From Amia ocellicauda (taxonomy: Eukaryota; Chordata; Actinopteri; Amiiformes; Amiidae), in NCBI RefSeq assembly GCF_036373705.1, contig NW_027102660.1, positions 372,001-436,000 on the forward strand: a stretch of DNA of 64,000 nucleotides, given 5' to 3'. A model generated the notes under the pieces. That model did no database searches and was not told where the DNA came from. It worked only from the letters and a program-made list of their open reading frames with translations. The position numbers and the translations under genes were made by a program. Positions 19,948-31,415 of the stretch are shown here, in pieces. Each line of letters opens with the position of its first letter. Positions within the stretch are counted from its first letter, which is position 1.

Positions 19948-21988
19948 TTAAATACGGTACAATTCGTTAGTAAGGGTATTAATAAGGGTGTTTTGGCTCT
20001 CTATCAGCAGGTTTTGCCCCACTAACACAAGTCTTTGATTTTGTAACAAAGTATGTAGCAACTCATGCCGACCTTCAGGAAGTAGCTTCGGGGGCTGGTG
20101 GCCTGGCTCAGCTTCAAAGGATGGTCGCTCCGGTAAATCTCGGTCGAAGGAGGCAGGGAGCGAGCGTATACTCATGGACGGAGACCAAGAAGGCCTTTGC
20201 GGTGACACCCTGGCCAAGCGCGGGGTACTGTTCCGCGTTTCTGTAGCCAAGAAACGGGTCTGGGGGGACGATGTTGAAACCAGGCCGTCGTTGGGTGGTG
20301 TGTCAGCCCTGACTGACGGCGACCCCTGAGGTTGTTGGATGCCTGTATTTGTTCCGCCCGACAATGCGGCGGGCTGAATCTGGGGTGTTGAATTACCCCC
20401 AGAAGGCTGTGGCCTGAGTAGATGTTGGGGGGTCTCCAAGACCACCGTGGGGGATCCTATCGGTGATCTCACCGGGGAAGATGTTTGATCCCACTTAGAC
20501 GGGGTAATTGTCCTCAATAGCTCATCCACAGAATGACTATCCCAAGAGTCTTGGGAAGAATAAAAATATACATTACATTTACATCTTTAAACGGTGACAG
20601 AAATCAAACTTAAAACAACATGTCCAGGACATTCAAAACCTTTAGCTTTTTTAAACCTTTGAAAATAGCCTTAGACATTCACTACAACGCCTTATTATTT
20701 ACAGACAATATATTTATTAGGACTTGATAATAAATGTAAAACAGAGAAGCCGCTGTAAATAAACTGTTTCTTAAATGTTTCTTTAAAAACTGTAATATTG
20801 TTAATAAAACACACACACACACAACAACATTTCATTTTTAAACGAACCTTCCAAGTGTAAACGCTTCCTGATCCCGGGACTTCCTGTTTCACAAATGTTT
20901 TCACGATCTGTTTAAATATTAAATACAATGAACACCTTCAAGCCTTTTCCTACAACCACTTTAAAACAGAAGTATAATAGCGGGAGATAAGCCAAACAAC
21001 TTACTAAACCCTTTCGGACGTCTTTACTTCCTAACCAGACGGTACGGCAATCGGTCATTTCTAAACACGTTCCCCAGAAACAAGCATAGACCTGTCCGGA
21101 CTTCTAAAGATCTTTCCCAGAACCCCCCGCCCTACAGGAAACGGTCACCCATCGCTTAAATATTAGCCATCAACGGGCAAACAAAGCCCTTTTAAAAACA
21201 TTAAAGTTTGAAAGATCTTACTTACCTCCACAGAATAATCGTTTCTTATGTTTTTCGGCTGGTTTAGCTTTTTGCACCGCTGTGAAGGTAAGAGACATGT
21301 TTAACCTTTAACCACACCGCTTTATAAAAAGCTTTAACCTCTTACAGGCTGCAGACATATACTCACAGCTATCAGATACCGGGGCTAACGGCCTTTCAGA
21401 TTCTTGAAAGGTTACGGTTCTCGAAGGTAAAACGAAACAAGCCCTCGATGTGGAAGGCCTTTCGTTGTCTCGAACCACGTTTCTTAATACTGTTAGACAG
21501 GATAATTTTTTAAAATTAACAAAACTGGACTCAAACATCTTACAGAAACGTTATACAAACAAACAGGGGTTTAGTTCTTACCCGGTCGGCAGACAGCCTG
21601 TCTAGGGACAACCACTTCTCTTGGTCGATCCTCGGAGACATTAATCACAGGCCTTTCGATAGTTTCTGTGTAATTAAAGAGACCGGCATTAATATATATT
21701 AAAACGTTTTCATAACTCTAATGAGCCGCTTCAAAACCACACACACCCATGCATAAGAACCCATGAGCGCAAACACAAAAATCTTACCGTCGTTGTTCCA
21801 GATGATCTCCTCAGCGTTGGGAATTAACTCCTGTTGACTGGTTGAAAAATAATTTTACAGAACTTAAAACAGATGTTATAGCCTTATTTACAATACATGC
21901 ACACAACACGCTCTGAGTCAATGAAAATAATCTGAAGACTTGCCTAAAAACTCGTTTAAATCGAATCGCTGATGTTGTTTCCGGACAT
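19948..21988 (-). pseudogene. Six-exon spliced right-arm gene (copy B), broken in exon 1
   Basis: Exons as in A: 21988-21944, 21841-21788, 21665-21582, 21489-21367, 21279-21226 and 20549-19948. Exons 2-6 have the lengths that keep the frame (54, 84, 123 and 54 nt, then the open last exon, about 200 codons). Exon 1 is 1 nt short (45 against 46 in A), and the intron-1 acceptor AG is mutated (CTGAAA to TTGAAA on the plus strand at 21842), so this copy should not splice normally. Exon 6 is intact here, unlike in A and E. An AATAAA on the minus strand near 19890 could end the transcript. Confidence 0.7.
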
Positions 21989-22053
21989 TGTTGATCTTTA
22001 GTCTTAAATCGAAAGGTCAGTATGAGTCTGTCGAGCTGAAGACCAGACCTTCA

Positions 22054-22061
22054 TACTTATA
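22054..22061 (-). promoter_or_regulatory. TATA box of the spliced right-arm gene (copy B)
   Basis: TATAAGTA on the minus strand, 66 bases upstream of the ATG at 21988, same placement as in A and E. Confidence 0.5.
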
Positions 22062-22562
22062 CTGATGGCCACATGCCGGATCTGTTTGTAAGGCATTGTT
22101 CTGGTCTGGCCTTTGTGCCACCCTGTTACCAATTAACATATCAAAACCAACCAATAAAATGACACTGCATCAAATTTCAAATAGAAACCAAGATGGAGAC
22201 GATCTCTCTCCTCTCTACTCTAAACTTTTATTAGAACCTTTTGGTCTCTCAAAAAAACATTTTTAAGCATCAAGACCTATAGTCAACAACCACTAAGAAT
22301 ATTTCAGGCCTTTATAAGCGCTAAAAAACAACCTGAGCCTAGAAAATAACTATAAAGATCAAAAATAACTAGCGCTTTTACAGTGATTTTTTTTTTTTTT
22401 TTATAGCGATGCTTTGTTTGGTATTAAACAAGTCACAAACTACTCAGAACAGCGTTTATCCCCGCAAAAGAGATATTTGGGTTTATTTTACAAAGCTTAT
22501 AAATTATATAGGTTAAAAGTATTCTGAATGTTTTGATATCACACGCCATACCAACTGTTGTC
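22062..22562. other. Remaining non-coding right arm of element B
   Basis: AT-rich, with a poly-T run near 22387; no gene seen. The sequence leaves the element at about 22562, where GTTGTCT of the element meets TCTACACC of the host repeat. The direct repeats and right terminal repeat seen in A and E are absent. Confidence 0.6.
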
Positions 22563-23238
22563 TTCTACACCTTACGGTAGCAACAAATCTAACTACTGCT
22601 TTACTTTAACAATAATAATGACGGCGACCACGATGACAACAAGAACAACAACAACAAGAACAACAACAACAACATCATCATCATCATCATCATCAGATTT
22701 TAATTAAAAGTGGCTACACCAGCGTTTACAATTTCAACCTGTCGACGGACGGACGCTCTGAGTGCATCGATTGCGGGCACTCCAATGAAGAAAAGACACC
22801 CACCGCCTCCGGGGAACCACGAGGGCAAGCATGACGAAAAGGGCCAGCCCACAGTAGGCTGTTTCCGCCCGGTTTCGAACCGGGGACCTTTCGCGCGTTA
22901 GGCGAACGTGATAACCACTACACTACGGAAACTGACACCGCTGCCTCTTGCTTCAAATGGTTACCGTTAAAGCCTGCTGGTAAAACGGGCTCAGGTGTTT
23001 CAGGTCGGCTAGGCTGTGAGAAGTGCGGCGAAAGGATGCCATTTTCACAGACCTGTTTGGCATTGCTAAAGGGCACATCAGGACACTTCGGAAACTCTTT
23101 CAAAGGCAGGACGCCCTGCGCTCTGACAGTGCCTGCACTTAACCCAACAAGGTGATGCTGAATGGCTTGTTCAAACGGCTGGTGGTCTTCCGTCACCACC
23201 AGACTATGAGAGCTATACTGCGCCTTCAACTACATAAG
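22563..23238. repeat. Host tandem-repeat unit between elements B and C
   Basis: Host unit with CAA/CAT microsatellite (22638-22697), a tRNA-Val(AAC) and the segment that leads to the insertion site. Ends with CATAAG at 23233-23238, the target hexamer of C. Confidence 0.8.
22860..22932 (-). tRNA. tRNA-Val: tRNA-Val(AAC)
   Basis: 73 nt on the minus strand. Cloverleaf arms pair fully; A box and B box (GGTTCGAAA) are intact; anticodon AAC; no encoded CCA, as usual for nuclear genes. A T4 run on the minus strand (22840-22837) about 20 nt past the 3' end is a likely Pol III stop. Position 37 is G instead of the usual A. Confidence 0.85.
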
Positions 23239-23422
23239 AGTAGATAGTAGGGTTTTTTGGGCGCGGCCTATTTTGTTATGACGTATGCCCTAAGCTTATT
23301 AATATTCCTACGTCATAATTGGGGGGCGTGATTTTAGGTAGAGTTATTTCCTTAATTATTCCTACGTCATATCCGTCAGAAAGTGTGCACCCATAAAACC
23401 CTGAACAACAAGGCCACCCATA
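23239..23422 (+). repeat. Left terminal inverted repeat of element C
   Basis: 184 bp, nearly identical to 7020-7203, with all three CRE-like motifs. Confidence 0.9.
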
Positions 23423-23541
23423 AATACCCCCACCCCTCTGAAGGCAACGCCCCGAAACTCTCCTCTCTATTTAAGAACCCGCGCTTCTTTTAGGCAATAC
23501 CTCTTTAATTCTCAGCATCTGAAACATCCCGCTTCTTCAAC

Positions 23542-23971
23542 ATGTCCAGCGACATCAACATGAAACCCCGCAAGAAACAATCCCGGGCAAGGGTTCCTGT
23601 ACTCACCAATTTGAAGATTGAACGCTCCTGGGTGTTGTTCTGGGGGGCTCGACGGGGTTACCGCTTTAAAAGGGATCCCAGCTATGTTGGAGTGGAGCTT
23701 TTTGCTTTGGGAGAGAAGGAGGGTACGTTGGAACCTTTTGAGACGGTAATTGAATACTCTTATGAGGACTGGTTGAAGGTGATGGCCTGGAGAGATCTGG
23801 GGCTTGTGGATAAGACTCTAGAAGGCTTGCAAGAGGGTCCAAGAGAATGCGAAATGGAGTCTCCGACTCAGGGTTTTGAAAGGTGTGAATGGGAAAGCTT
23901 GCAGAACTACGACAGACGACGTGTGGGGTTTTGGAGGGGGGTCTGACGGCTCAGGGGCTACTCTCTTCTAA
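23542..23971 (+). pseudogene. Left-arm gene 1 (copy C), internal deletion
   Basis: The first 123 codons or so match B, D and E; then 281 nt are deleted near 23912. The deletion is not a multiple of three, so the frame is lost and stops at 23946; the original stop position is 23971. Confidence 0.85.
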
Positions 23972-24049
23972 GAGGGCGGTGTGTCGTGACGTAGTGAAGA
24001 GATAGGATAAAAGGTGCAACAATTCATTCATGGTTTAAAATTAAAGAGA

Positions 24050-24893
24050 ATGTCTTACCCGAAAGCTGCGGACGTCGACAGGCTCTACAGGCCTCTTCAA
24101 ACCCGGGATCACCCCTGGTTCTATTCCCCATATTTTGTATACACTCTGGAACCCTTTGACTGTGGTTACTCTCCAAGACCTCAGACCCCGGTCCCTCAGG
24201 ACGAAACAACATGCGGTGCGATGGATGTCCAAATGAGTCTCGGGGATCCCCAGCCTCTGGAGCTCATGGAGGGCCTCGATTTTGCCGAACTGTCTACCGT
24301 CTGTGCGTCTCAGGAGGGGGTCAGTCCAATGGATGGAGAAACACAAACCACCAGGCGACCCAATGAGCATCGGACTGTCCCGGGGGCGTGATGAAGACGC
24401 AGGATTTATGCCCGGGGTATGTGACCAAGTAAGCAGAGTGGTTAAAAGCACCCTGGTGTATATTCTGAGTGCTCTCATCGACCGAGCTCTGAAAGAAGTC
24501 TGTCGGGGGTGTGAAGTGAATCACCCCAGTCAGTTGAGACACAGTTGTTTGTTTGAACCAGACCGTTACTATTTCCTGTTCTATTTCAATGTGTTTTACA
24601 GAAGACTGAACAAACCGTGGCTGAAACCGGCACTAATCAAGGCGCTCTCTTACTCCCACATACATGTCACTGTGGGACAAGTCCAGAAAATCATAGATGA
24701 GATTTTGCTGGAGCTGAAAAAGGAGCCGTTTATAATAGAGAAACTTGGGCAGCTGCTCAATGACCTGGATGAGCCGAGTAGAAAAACCGCTGGCAAGCTA
24801 AAAGCTTATTTCTTCCGTAAAGAAGTTAAAGCTGGGGGCAGCGACGAAGAATTCGACATCTACGCCACTGATTCAGACTCTGACCTGAACTAA
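24050..24893 (+). pseudogene. Left-arm gene 2 (copy C), frameshifted
   Basis: Five bases are missing near 24340 relative to the intact F copy, which breaks the frame. The C-terminal half from about 24390 is open and keeps the Cys/His cluster. Confidence 0.8.
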
Positions 24894-24905
24894 GGGACTT
24901 TGAAC

Positions 24906-25298
24906 ATGGGGAATGTTCTGGACTGCTTCTGCAACTGGTTCTGTCATCAACACTCTGCAGCTAACCTGAGAGCGCTATTACACCATGTGCTTGACAGAAA
25001 AGTAGCCAACGCGAGCCTTTTCTCTACAGATTTAACCATCGATGAGGATCAACTTTCAAACCTGGAAAAGTGAATGGCTGCTGTAACAAAGACCGGGGGG
25101 TACGAACACTGGGATGAAGGGCTCAAGGGGGCCAAGAATGATATTAGGCCATTTCATCAACATCTGTATGACCTTTTACTGAGCATGTTTAATACACCTC
25201 TGTTTAATTTTAAAATAGGTCATAATGTTGTTTTATTTACATATGTAACTGAGGTGTGTGCCTACAAGATAAAGAAACAGGTATATTTGTTGATATAG
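24906..25298 (+). pseudogene. Left-arm gene 3 (copy C), premature stop
   Basis: Same MGNVLDCFC start as in B. TGA at 25071-25073 shared with B; the rest of the frame is open from 25074 to 25298. The possible CAG|GTATAT donor is present. Confidence 0.65.
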
Positions 25299-25470
25299 AT
25301 CAAGTAACCAATCATCTGATTTCATTTTGTCTGGACCGTAGAAAAAATTGTTGTGTATGTTATACTTTTCTCAAATGTCTTAAAAGGGGTATCTGCTCTC
25401 CTGAAGTTGAATAAAAAACCTTGTATAAAAACTTTGCGCATAGTGTGGGTCTGTGTGGTTATTTGACAGA

Positions 25471-26562
25471 ATGACTCGGCAAGCTCCCCAAATGCAGGAA
25501 CTATACTACAACCCAGCCAAGATTGGGGGTTTGGCGGGTAAGAAGGGTTTTTAAAGAGGACTCGCTGAGGCCGGAGTGAAGGTTAATGATGTGGTTGTTT
25601 CAGAATGGTTACGGGAACAAGACGCCTATACCTAACATAAACCTCTCAGGATTAACTTTAAAAGAAACCGCGTATATGCAACTGACATAGACTCACAATG
25701 GCAAATGGATCTAGTCGATATGTCAAATTTATCAAAACATAACAATGGTCACAAATTGATGTTGATGTGTATCGATGTGTTATCAAAATATGCCTGGGCT
25801 CGCATTCTACATAATAAAACAGGTCGGGCGGTGACAAGGGCCTTTGAGGATATATTGTCCCAGGGTCGATGTCCTAAAAAACTGCAGACTGATAAAGGAA
25901 AAGAGTTTCTCAACAGAGAATTTCAGAATCTACTGAAGAGACACAAAATACATCATTTCACCACCGGTAATGAGCTTAGGGCATCGGTAGTGGAGAGGTT
26001 TAACCGCACCATAAAGACCAAAATGTGGAGATATTTTACAGCGGTCAACACGTTCAAGTATTTTGATAAAGTTCAGGATTTTATCGATGCTTACAACCAA
26101 GGGTATCACACCAGTATTAAAATGAAGCCTAAAGATGTTGATCAAAGTAATTCTTTTAAGGTCTATAAAAAATTATACGGACCATTTATTAAGAAGGGAA
26201 AAACTACTTATAAGTTCAACATCGGTGATGTGGTTCGCGTTTCAAAGCTAAGGAGTACTTTTGCCAAAGGTTATGAAGAAACATTTTCTGACGAATATTT
26301 TACAGTTACCGAACAGTTGGCTAGAGACCCACCCGTGTACCGGTTAAAAGACTATGACGGGGAGGATATAGAAGGAACGTTTTACGAAGCCGAGTTACAA
26401 AAAATTATTGTGGGTAAAGACAGTGTATACAGAGTTGAAAAGATATTAGCTGAAAAAACCCAGAACCGGAAAAAATATGTGTTGATGAAATGGCTTGGAT
26501 GGCCTGAAAAGTTCAATAGTTGGGTCCCGGAACAACAGGTTTGCGATATTCAATCCTTATAA
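25471..26562 (+). pseudogene. Chromodomain integrase (copy C), two stops
   Basis: Full-length match to the B and D integrases, but with TAA in place of CAA near 25552 and TAA in place of a Leu codon near 25634. From 25705 the frame is open and is the same sequence as D, because this part lies in the 9.6-kb duplication. Confidence 0.9.
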
Positions 26563-26608
26563 CAACTTGCCCGCGGGTGTGTTGTGGGCATTACTTTCGA
26601 TACTCAAG

Positions 26609-27341
26609 ATGGAATCAGGAGGCTTCTACGTGACTCTACCCAGTAACGCCTCTCTCGATATATACCCTAAAAATGAAATATCCAGTTACACGGTACAATT
26701 TGGAAAATCTATAGATCTAAGGGGGTCGTGGGAAGTGGGGTTGGCGGAAATACAGTATCCTTACACTTGGGCTGTTTTACAAGATAAGGATGCCACCTTC
26801 GCCATTTTTGATGATGTTAAAAAGAGTCAATGGACATTCACGATACAAGGAGGTTATTATGACAATGTGGATAAAATATTAGATGAGATGCATAAACAGT
26901 TCTCAGAAGGCACCCCCAACATCAAGCTATATTACAACCCTATTAAAAACAGAGTGTACAAGGTGTCAAAACCAGGTATTAGCATTCAAACCAGCGGCCA
27001 ACTGGGGCGTATATTTGGGATCTATTCTGACACAGAGAGCAGGTTCTCAGAAGTGGTGGGGCGGCTTTTACACTCTTTATGTGTATACGGATATCATAAC
27101 CCACCAGAGGGTCGGGGATAGTTATGTCCCCCTTTTGAGAAATGTACTTATTAAAGGTAAAAGCAATGACATGGTCACAATTACTTATGACAAGCCACAC
27201 TACGTACCAGTCTCAAAGACCCAATTTGACAACATCACGATCGAAGTAAAATCGGATCAGAATATCAACGTACCCTTCCGCTTCAGTAAAGTTATTGTCA
27301 AACTACATTTTCGACCCCTGAAACAGTTTGTACATTATTAA
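26609..27341 (+). pseudogene. Penton-like minor capsid protein (copy C), frameshifted
   Basis: Starts at MESGGFYVTL; the upstream ATG used in B has become TTG. Same frameshift before the FYTLYVYTDI segment as in B, D, E and F. Confidence 0.82.
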
Positions 27342-27342
27342 A

Positions 27343-27831
27343 ATGGCTACCTCGAGGGGTTATGTAGATCCTAGCGCCTATGTGGATTATTACAAGATGC
27401 AAGCCGGGAACGGCTTGCCCGGTTTTGTAGGAGCCCCCACAATGTATGGCGCCGGTCTAGGAGGACTCTTTCATGGTCTCTTTAGAATGGCCGTACCCCT
27501 GCTTAAGAGAGGCTTTGCTATAGCCAGACCCCACTTGAAATCAGCGGCTAAAAATATTGTTAGTGACGTGTTCACCAATGTTATGAACCGGGCAGCTAGC
27601 CATGAGCATCAGGAGGGTTCGGGTCTCATGGTAATGGCGAGGAGGGGGGGTAAAAGAAGAAACAGCATGTGTCCACCAGGGCGACGAAGATCCGTGGCTA
27701 ACAAAAAACGAAGAATCTCTCATTCTCCAACATATCGTGGAAACACTCGGAGAAGGAAGCAGCACAAGAAAAAACCTGCAAAAAGAAAGTCTCAAAGAAA
27801 GAAAAATAGAGCCTCAGGATACATCTTTTAA
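27343..27831 (+). CDS. Basic pVI/pX-like capsid-core protein (copy C), intact
   Basis: 162 aa from the ATG at 27343, one base after the penton stop. An amphipathic segment (GLGGLFHGLFRMAVPLLKRG, about residues 37-56) is followed by a very basic tail rich in Arg and Lys. This combines features of adenovirus pVI (membrane-active helix) and of core proteins pVII/pX (DNA condensation). Adintoviruses and Polintons carry such genes between penton and major capsid, as here. A packaged core role is inferred from composition and position. Confidence 0.8.
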   Translation: MATSRGYVDPSAYVDYYKMQAGNGLPGFVGAPTMYGAGLGGLFHGLFRMAVPLLKRGFAIARPHLKSAAKNIVSDVFTNVMNRAASHEHQEGSGLMVMARRGGKRRNSMCPPGRRRSVANKKRRISHSPTYRGNTRRRKQHKKKPAKRKSQRKKNRASGYIF

Positions 27832-27833
27832 AC

Positions 27834-29149
27834 ATGTCTTTTGTCAACAGTCTATCGGAAGAATGCGTCAAATCAGAACTGGATCTGTTTACAGTTCCAT
27901 ACACTCAAACGAGTATAGATAAGATCATATATGTAGAGATTCCCCCTCTTTCTGCAATTTCAGACACGGCCCCTCTGGAGTTTTTTATAGCTGGCAATGG
28001 CGAGGATTATATTGATTTGAATAACACATTTATTTTAATGAACTGTAAAGTGACTGATTAGGATGGCGATGCAATCGAGAAGACGGCCAACGCTGGGGTC
28101 ATCAATTAATCAATTACCCGGTGGCCACCATGTTTTCACAGGTGGATGTGACCCTGGGAGATCGGCTCATTAGTCAAAGCAGCAATACTTACCCCTATAG
28201 AGTCATGATGGAGTGTATCCTTAATTATAGTGAGGAGACCCTAAGCAAACAGTTCAGCCCCGGCCTTCTCTTCAAAGACATCCCGGAAGCTATGGACGAC
28301 AAGGATCCAGAGGGACTCAATAAGGGTTTGCAAAAAAGATCGGCCTCTTCAACAGAAGGGAGGACCTTTGAGCTAATGGGGCATATCCATGCAGACATAT
28401 TTTTCCAAGAAAAACTCATGCTCAACGGGGTAGACATTAAAATTAAAATGATCCGTAGTAAAAGTGCTTTTTGTCTGATGACCCCTGATACGGAAAAATA
28501 TAAACTGACCATATTATCGGCCTCGCTGTTTGTGAAATAAGTGTCCGTCTCCCCGGCGGTTAAACTAGGACACGCGCTGGCGTTAGTGACGGCAAACGCC
28601 AAGTACCCGATCGAAAGAGTCTATATGAAAGTCCACAGTATCCCCGCAGGGACACGGGTGATGAACCAGGAAAATCTGTTTCTAGGACAGCTCCCAAAAC
28701 AGGTTATTATAGGTCTCGTGGATAATGATGCATTTACCGGGGTTTACAACAAGAACACCTTTAACTTTAAACATTATAACGCGGAATTTATAGCATTGTA
28801 CGTCGATGGTGTGCAGGTTCCATCCAGACCTTTTCAACCTGACTTTGAAAACGGCAATGCGGTTCGTGAATATTACAGTCTAGTACTGGCTACGGGTCGC
28901 CATCTCAAGGATCAAACTCTGCTGATCGATCGCCGGGAATACTGCAGCGGTTACACCCTGTATGGTTTCAACCTGACCCCTGACGAAGAGTGTGGACAAC
29001 ATATTTCACTGATGAAGACGGGCAATATGCGTTTGGAGATGCGTTTCAAGCAGCCTCTACCACACACTGTAAATATGGTCGTGTATGCTGTGTTTGACAA
29101 CATTATTGAGGTGAATCAGAGGAGAAACGTTCCGTATGATTATTATTAA
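27834..29149 (+). pseudogene. Major capsid protein (copy C), broken
   Basis: Three breaks: TAG at codon 76 (28059-28061), an 8-bp direct duplication (AATCAATT) near 28108 that shifts the frame, and TAA near 28538 in place of a Lys codon. Remaining frames are 28121-28540 and 28541-29149. Confidence 0.88.
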
Positions 29150-29150
29150 A

Positions 29151-29504
29151 ATGAACACCAGAGAGCTCAACCACATCATGAATGCCCTGGCCGGCTCACG
29201 GAAACTGTTTCAAGGAGTCTACGCCTGCGATCAGCTGCCTAAATTTAAGATCAAGAATTTACCTGCAATGTACATAATCAACACACACCCTAAAAATATG
29301 CCCGGAGAACATTGGCTGGCTATTTATCTAAGGGAGGACCACCGTGGTGAATTTTTTGATTCCTATGCAAACCCCCCGGATTTCAGACCTTTCCCTCGGA
29401 AGATCAATAACTTTCTGCTCAACAACTGTCAAGAAACCATTTACAGCGGTCGTCAAGTACAAAGTCTTCAGACCTTCACTTGTGGTCAGCACTGTGTGCA
29501 CTAG
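29151..29504 (+). pseudogene. Adenain-like protease (copy C), truncated by the host junction
   Basis: 117 aa. Keeps His54, Asp70, Gln104 and Cys111 but loses the last third (about 70 residues). The frame runs two codons into host repeat DNA and stops at 29504. Confidence 0.88.
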
Positions 29505-29522
29505 CACGCATGCACCGCGGGT

Positions 29523-29595
29523 TGTTTCCGCCCGGTTTCGAACCAGGGACCTTTCGCGTGTGAGGCGAACGTGATAGCCACTACACTACGGAAAC
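29523..29595 (-). tRNA. tRNA-Val: tRNA-Val(CAC)
   Basis: 73 nt on the minus strand, anticodon CAC, all arms pair (one G-U in the T stem), A and B boxes intact. It begins only about 20 bases from the truncated end of element C. Confidence 0.85.
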
Positions 29596-29693
29596 CGACC
29601 TGTCCTGGTGTTTCGAATGGCTCCCATCGAAGCCGGCTGGTAAAACGCGCACAGGCGTTTCCCGTGGGCCAGCCTGTGAGATAAAGGTTTCTA

Positions 29694-30878
29694 CACTCAC
29701 CTAAAGGATTATTAGGAACACCTGTTCAATAACCAACCAATCATATGGCAGTTGCTTCAATGCATTTAGGGGTGTGGTCCTGGTCAAGACAATCTCCTGA
29801 ACTCCAAACTGAAAGTCTGAATGGGAAAGAAAGGTGATTTAAGCAATTTTGAGCGTGGCATGGTTGTTGGTGCCAGACGGGCTGGTCTGAGTATTTCACA
29901 ATCTGCTCAGTTACTGGGATTTTCACGCACAACCATTTCTAGGGTTTACAAAGAATGGTGTGAAAAGGGAAAAACATCCAGTATGCGGCAGTCCTGTGGG
30001 CGAAAATGCCTTGTTGATGCTAGAGGTCAGAGGAGAATGGGCCGACTGATTCAAGCTGATAGAAGAGCAACTTTGACTGAAATAACCACTCGTTACAACC
30101 GAGGTATGCAGCAAAGCATTTGTGAAGCCACAACACGTACAACCTTGAGGCGGATGGGCTACAACAGCAGAAGACCCCACCGGGTACCACTCATCTCCAC
30201 TACAAATAGGAAAAAGAGGCTACAATTTGCACAAACTCACCAAAATTGGACAGTTGTTGCCTGGTCTGATGAGTCTCGATTTCTGTTGAGACATTCAGAT
30301 GGTAGAGTCAGAATTTGACGTAAACAGAATGAGAACATGGATCCATCATGCCTTGTTACCACTGTGCAGGCTGGTGGTGGTGGTGTAATGGTGTGGGGGA
30401 TGTTTTCTTGGCACACTTTAGGCTCCTTAGTTCCAATTGGGCATCGTTTAAATGCCACGGCCTACCTGAGCATTGTTTCTGACCATGTCCATCCCTTTAT
30501 GACCACCATGTACCCATCCTCTGATGGCTACTTCCAGCAGGATAATGCACCATGTCACAAAGGTTGAATCATTTCAAATTGGTTTCTTGAACATGACAAT
30601 GAGTTCACTGTACTAAACTGGCCCCCACAGTCACCAGATCTCAACCCAATAGAGCATCTTTGGGATGTGGTGGAACGGGAGCTTCGTGCCCTGGATGTGC
30701 ATCCCACAAATCTCCATCAACTGCAAGATGCTATCCTATCAATATGGGCCAACATTTCTAAAGAATGCTTTCAGCACCTTGTTGAATCAATGCCACGTAG
30801 AATTAAGTCAGTTCTGAAGGCGAAAGGGTGTCAAACATAGTATTAGTATGGTGTTCCTAATAATCCTTTAGGTGAGTG
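29694..30878 (+). mobile_element. Tc1/mariner element, first copy
   Basis: 1,185 bp with inverted ends CACTCACCTAAAGGATTATT and its complement, flanked by a duplicated TA (29692-29693 and 30879-30880). Empty versions of the site (GGTTTCTATTTTCACTG) occur at about 31508 and 32470 in sister host units, which fixes the boundaries. Confidence 0.93.
29821..30840 (+). pseudogene. Tc1-like DDE transposase, two internal stops
   Basis: One continuous frame of 340 codons with in-frame TGA near 30316 and 30565. An N-terminal paired-type helix-turn-helix (LLGFSRTTISRVYKEW) is followed by catalytic residues in WSDESRF, QDNAPCH and SPDLNPIEHLW. It would have moved the element by cut-and-paste at TA sites; the stops make it inactive. 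Confidence 0.92.
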
Positions 30879-31342
30879 TATTTTCACTGACCTATTTTGC
30901 ATTGCTCAAGGACACATCAGGACACTTTGGAAACTCTTTCAAAGGAAGAACGCCCTGAGCTATGACAAGACTTACACTTACCCCAACAAGGTGATGCTCA
31001 ATGGCTTGTTCAAACAGCTGCTGCTCGTCTTGTGCCACCATCAGACAATCACAGAGCTATTGTGCCTTCTACACCTTACGGTAGCTTTACTTTAACAATA
31101 ATAATGACGGCGACCACGACGACAAAAAGAAAAACAAGAACAACAACAACAACAACAAGAACAATAACATCATCATCAGATTTTAATTAAAAGTGGCTAC
31201 ACCAGCGTTTACAATTTCAACCTGTCGACGGACGGACGCTCTGAGTCCAACAATTTCGGGAACTCCAATGAAGAAAAGCCACCTACCGCCTCTGGGGAAC
31301 CACGAGGGCAAGCAGGACGAAAAGGGCCGGCCCACAGCAGGC

Positions 31343-31415
31343 TCTTTCCGCCCGGTTTCAAACCGGGGACCTTTCGTGCGTTAGGCGAACGTGATAGCCA
31401 CTACACTACGGAAAC
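31343..31415 (-). pseudogene. tRNA-Val(AAC) pseudogene
   Basis: Minus strand, 73 nt. Mismatches at the first acceptor pair and in the anticodon stem, and the conserved C of the T loop is changed (B box GGTTTGAAA). Likely not functional. Confidence 0.7.

Larger units (their letters stand above)
7020..22562 (+). mobile_element. Element B: Polinton/adintovirus copy, right end deleted
   Basis: About 15.5 kb. The left terminal repeat starts at 7020 after the target hexamer CATAAG (7014-7019). All genes of the family are present. The right end joins host repeat DNA at about 22562, so roughly the last 0.9 kb, including the right terminal repeat, is missing compared with A and E. It is the best copy for the integrase, protease, packaging ATPase (with full C-terminus) and exon 6 of the spliced gene. 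Confidence 0.9.
23239..29504 (+). mobile_element. Element C: left 6.3 kb of a Polinton/adintovirus copy
   Basis: Starts after CATAAG at 23239 and is cut inside the protease gene, where CACTGTGTG of the element meets host repeat at about 29500. No minus-strand gene block or right terminal repeat. D ends at the same base, so this truncation was copied, not repeated. Confidence 0.88.

Noticed and set aside
22638-22697. Regular short repeats as a possible CRISPR array
   Set aside because: Simple trinucleotide microsatellites in a eukaryotic sequence; no repeat-spacer structure.
28225-28602. Antisense frames opposite the capsid gene (also 12282 and 37870)
   Set aside because: Shadows of the capsid gene with no start context or conserved motif.
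29523-29595. Reading the tRNA-like segments as SINE heads
   Set aside because: They are full 73-nt tRNA-Val genes with intact boxes and cloverleafs, embedded in long tandem units without SINE tails or target duplications around each.
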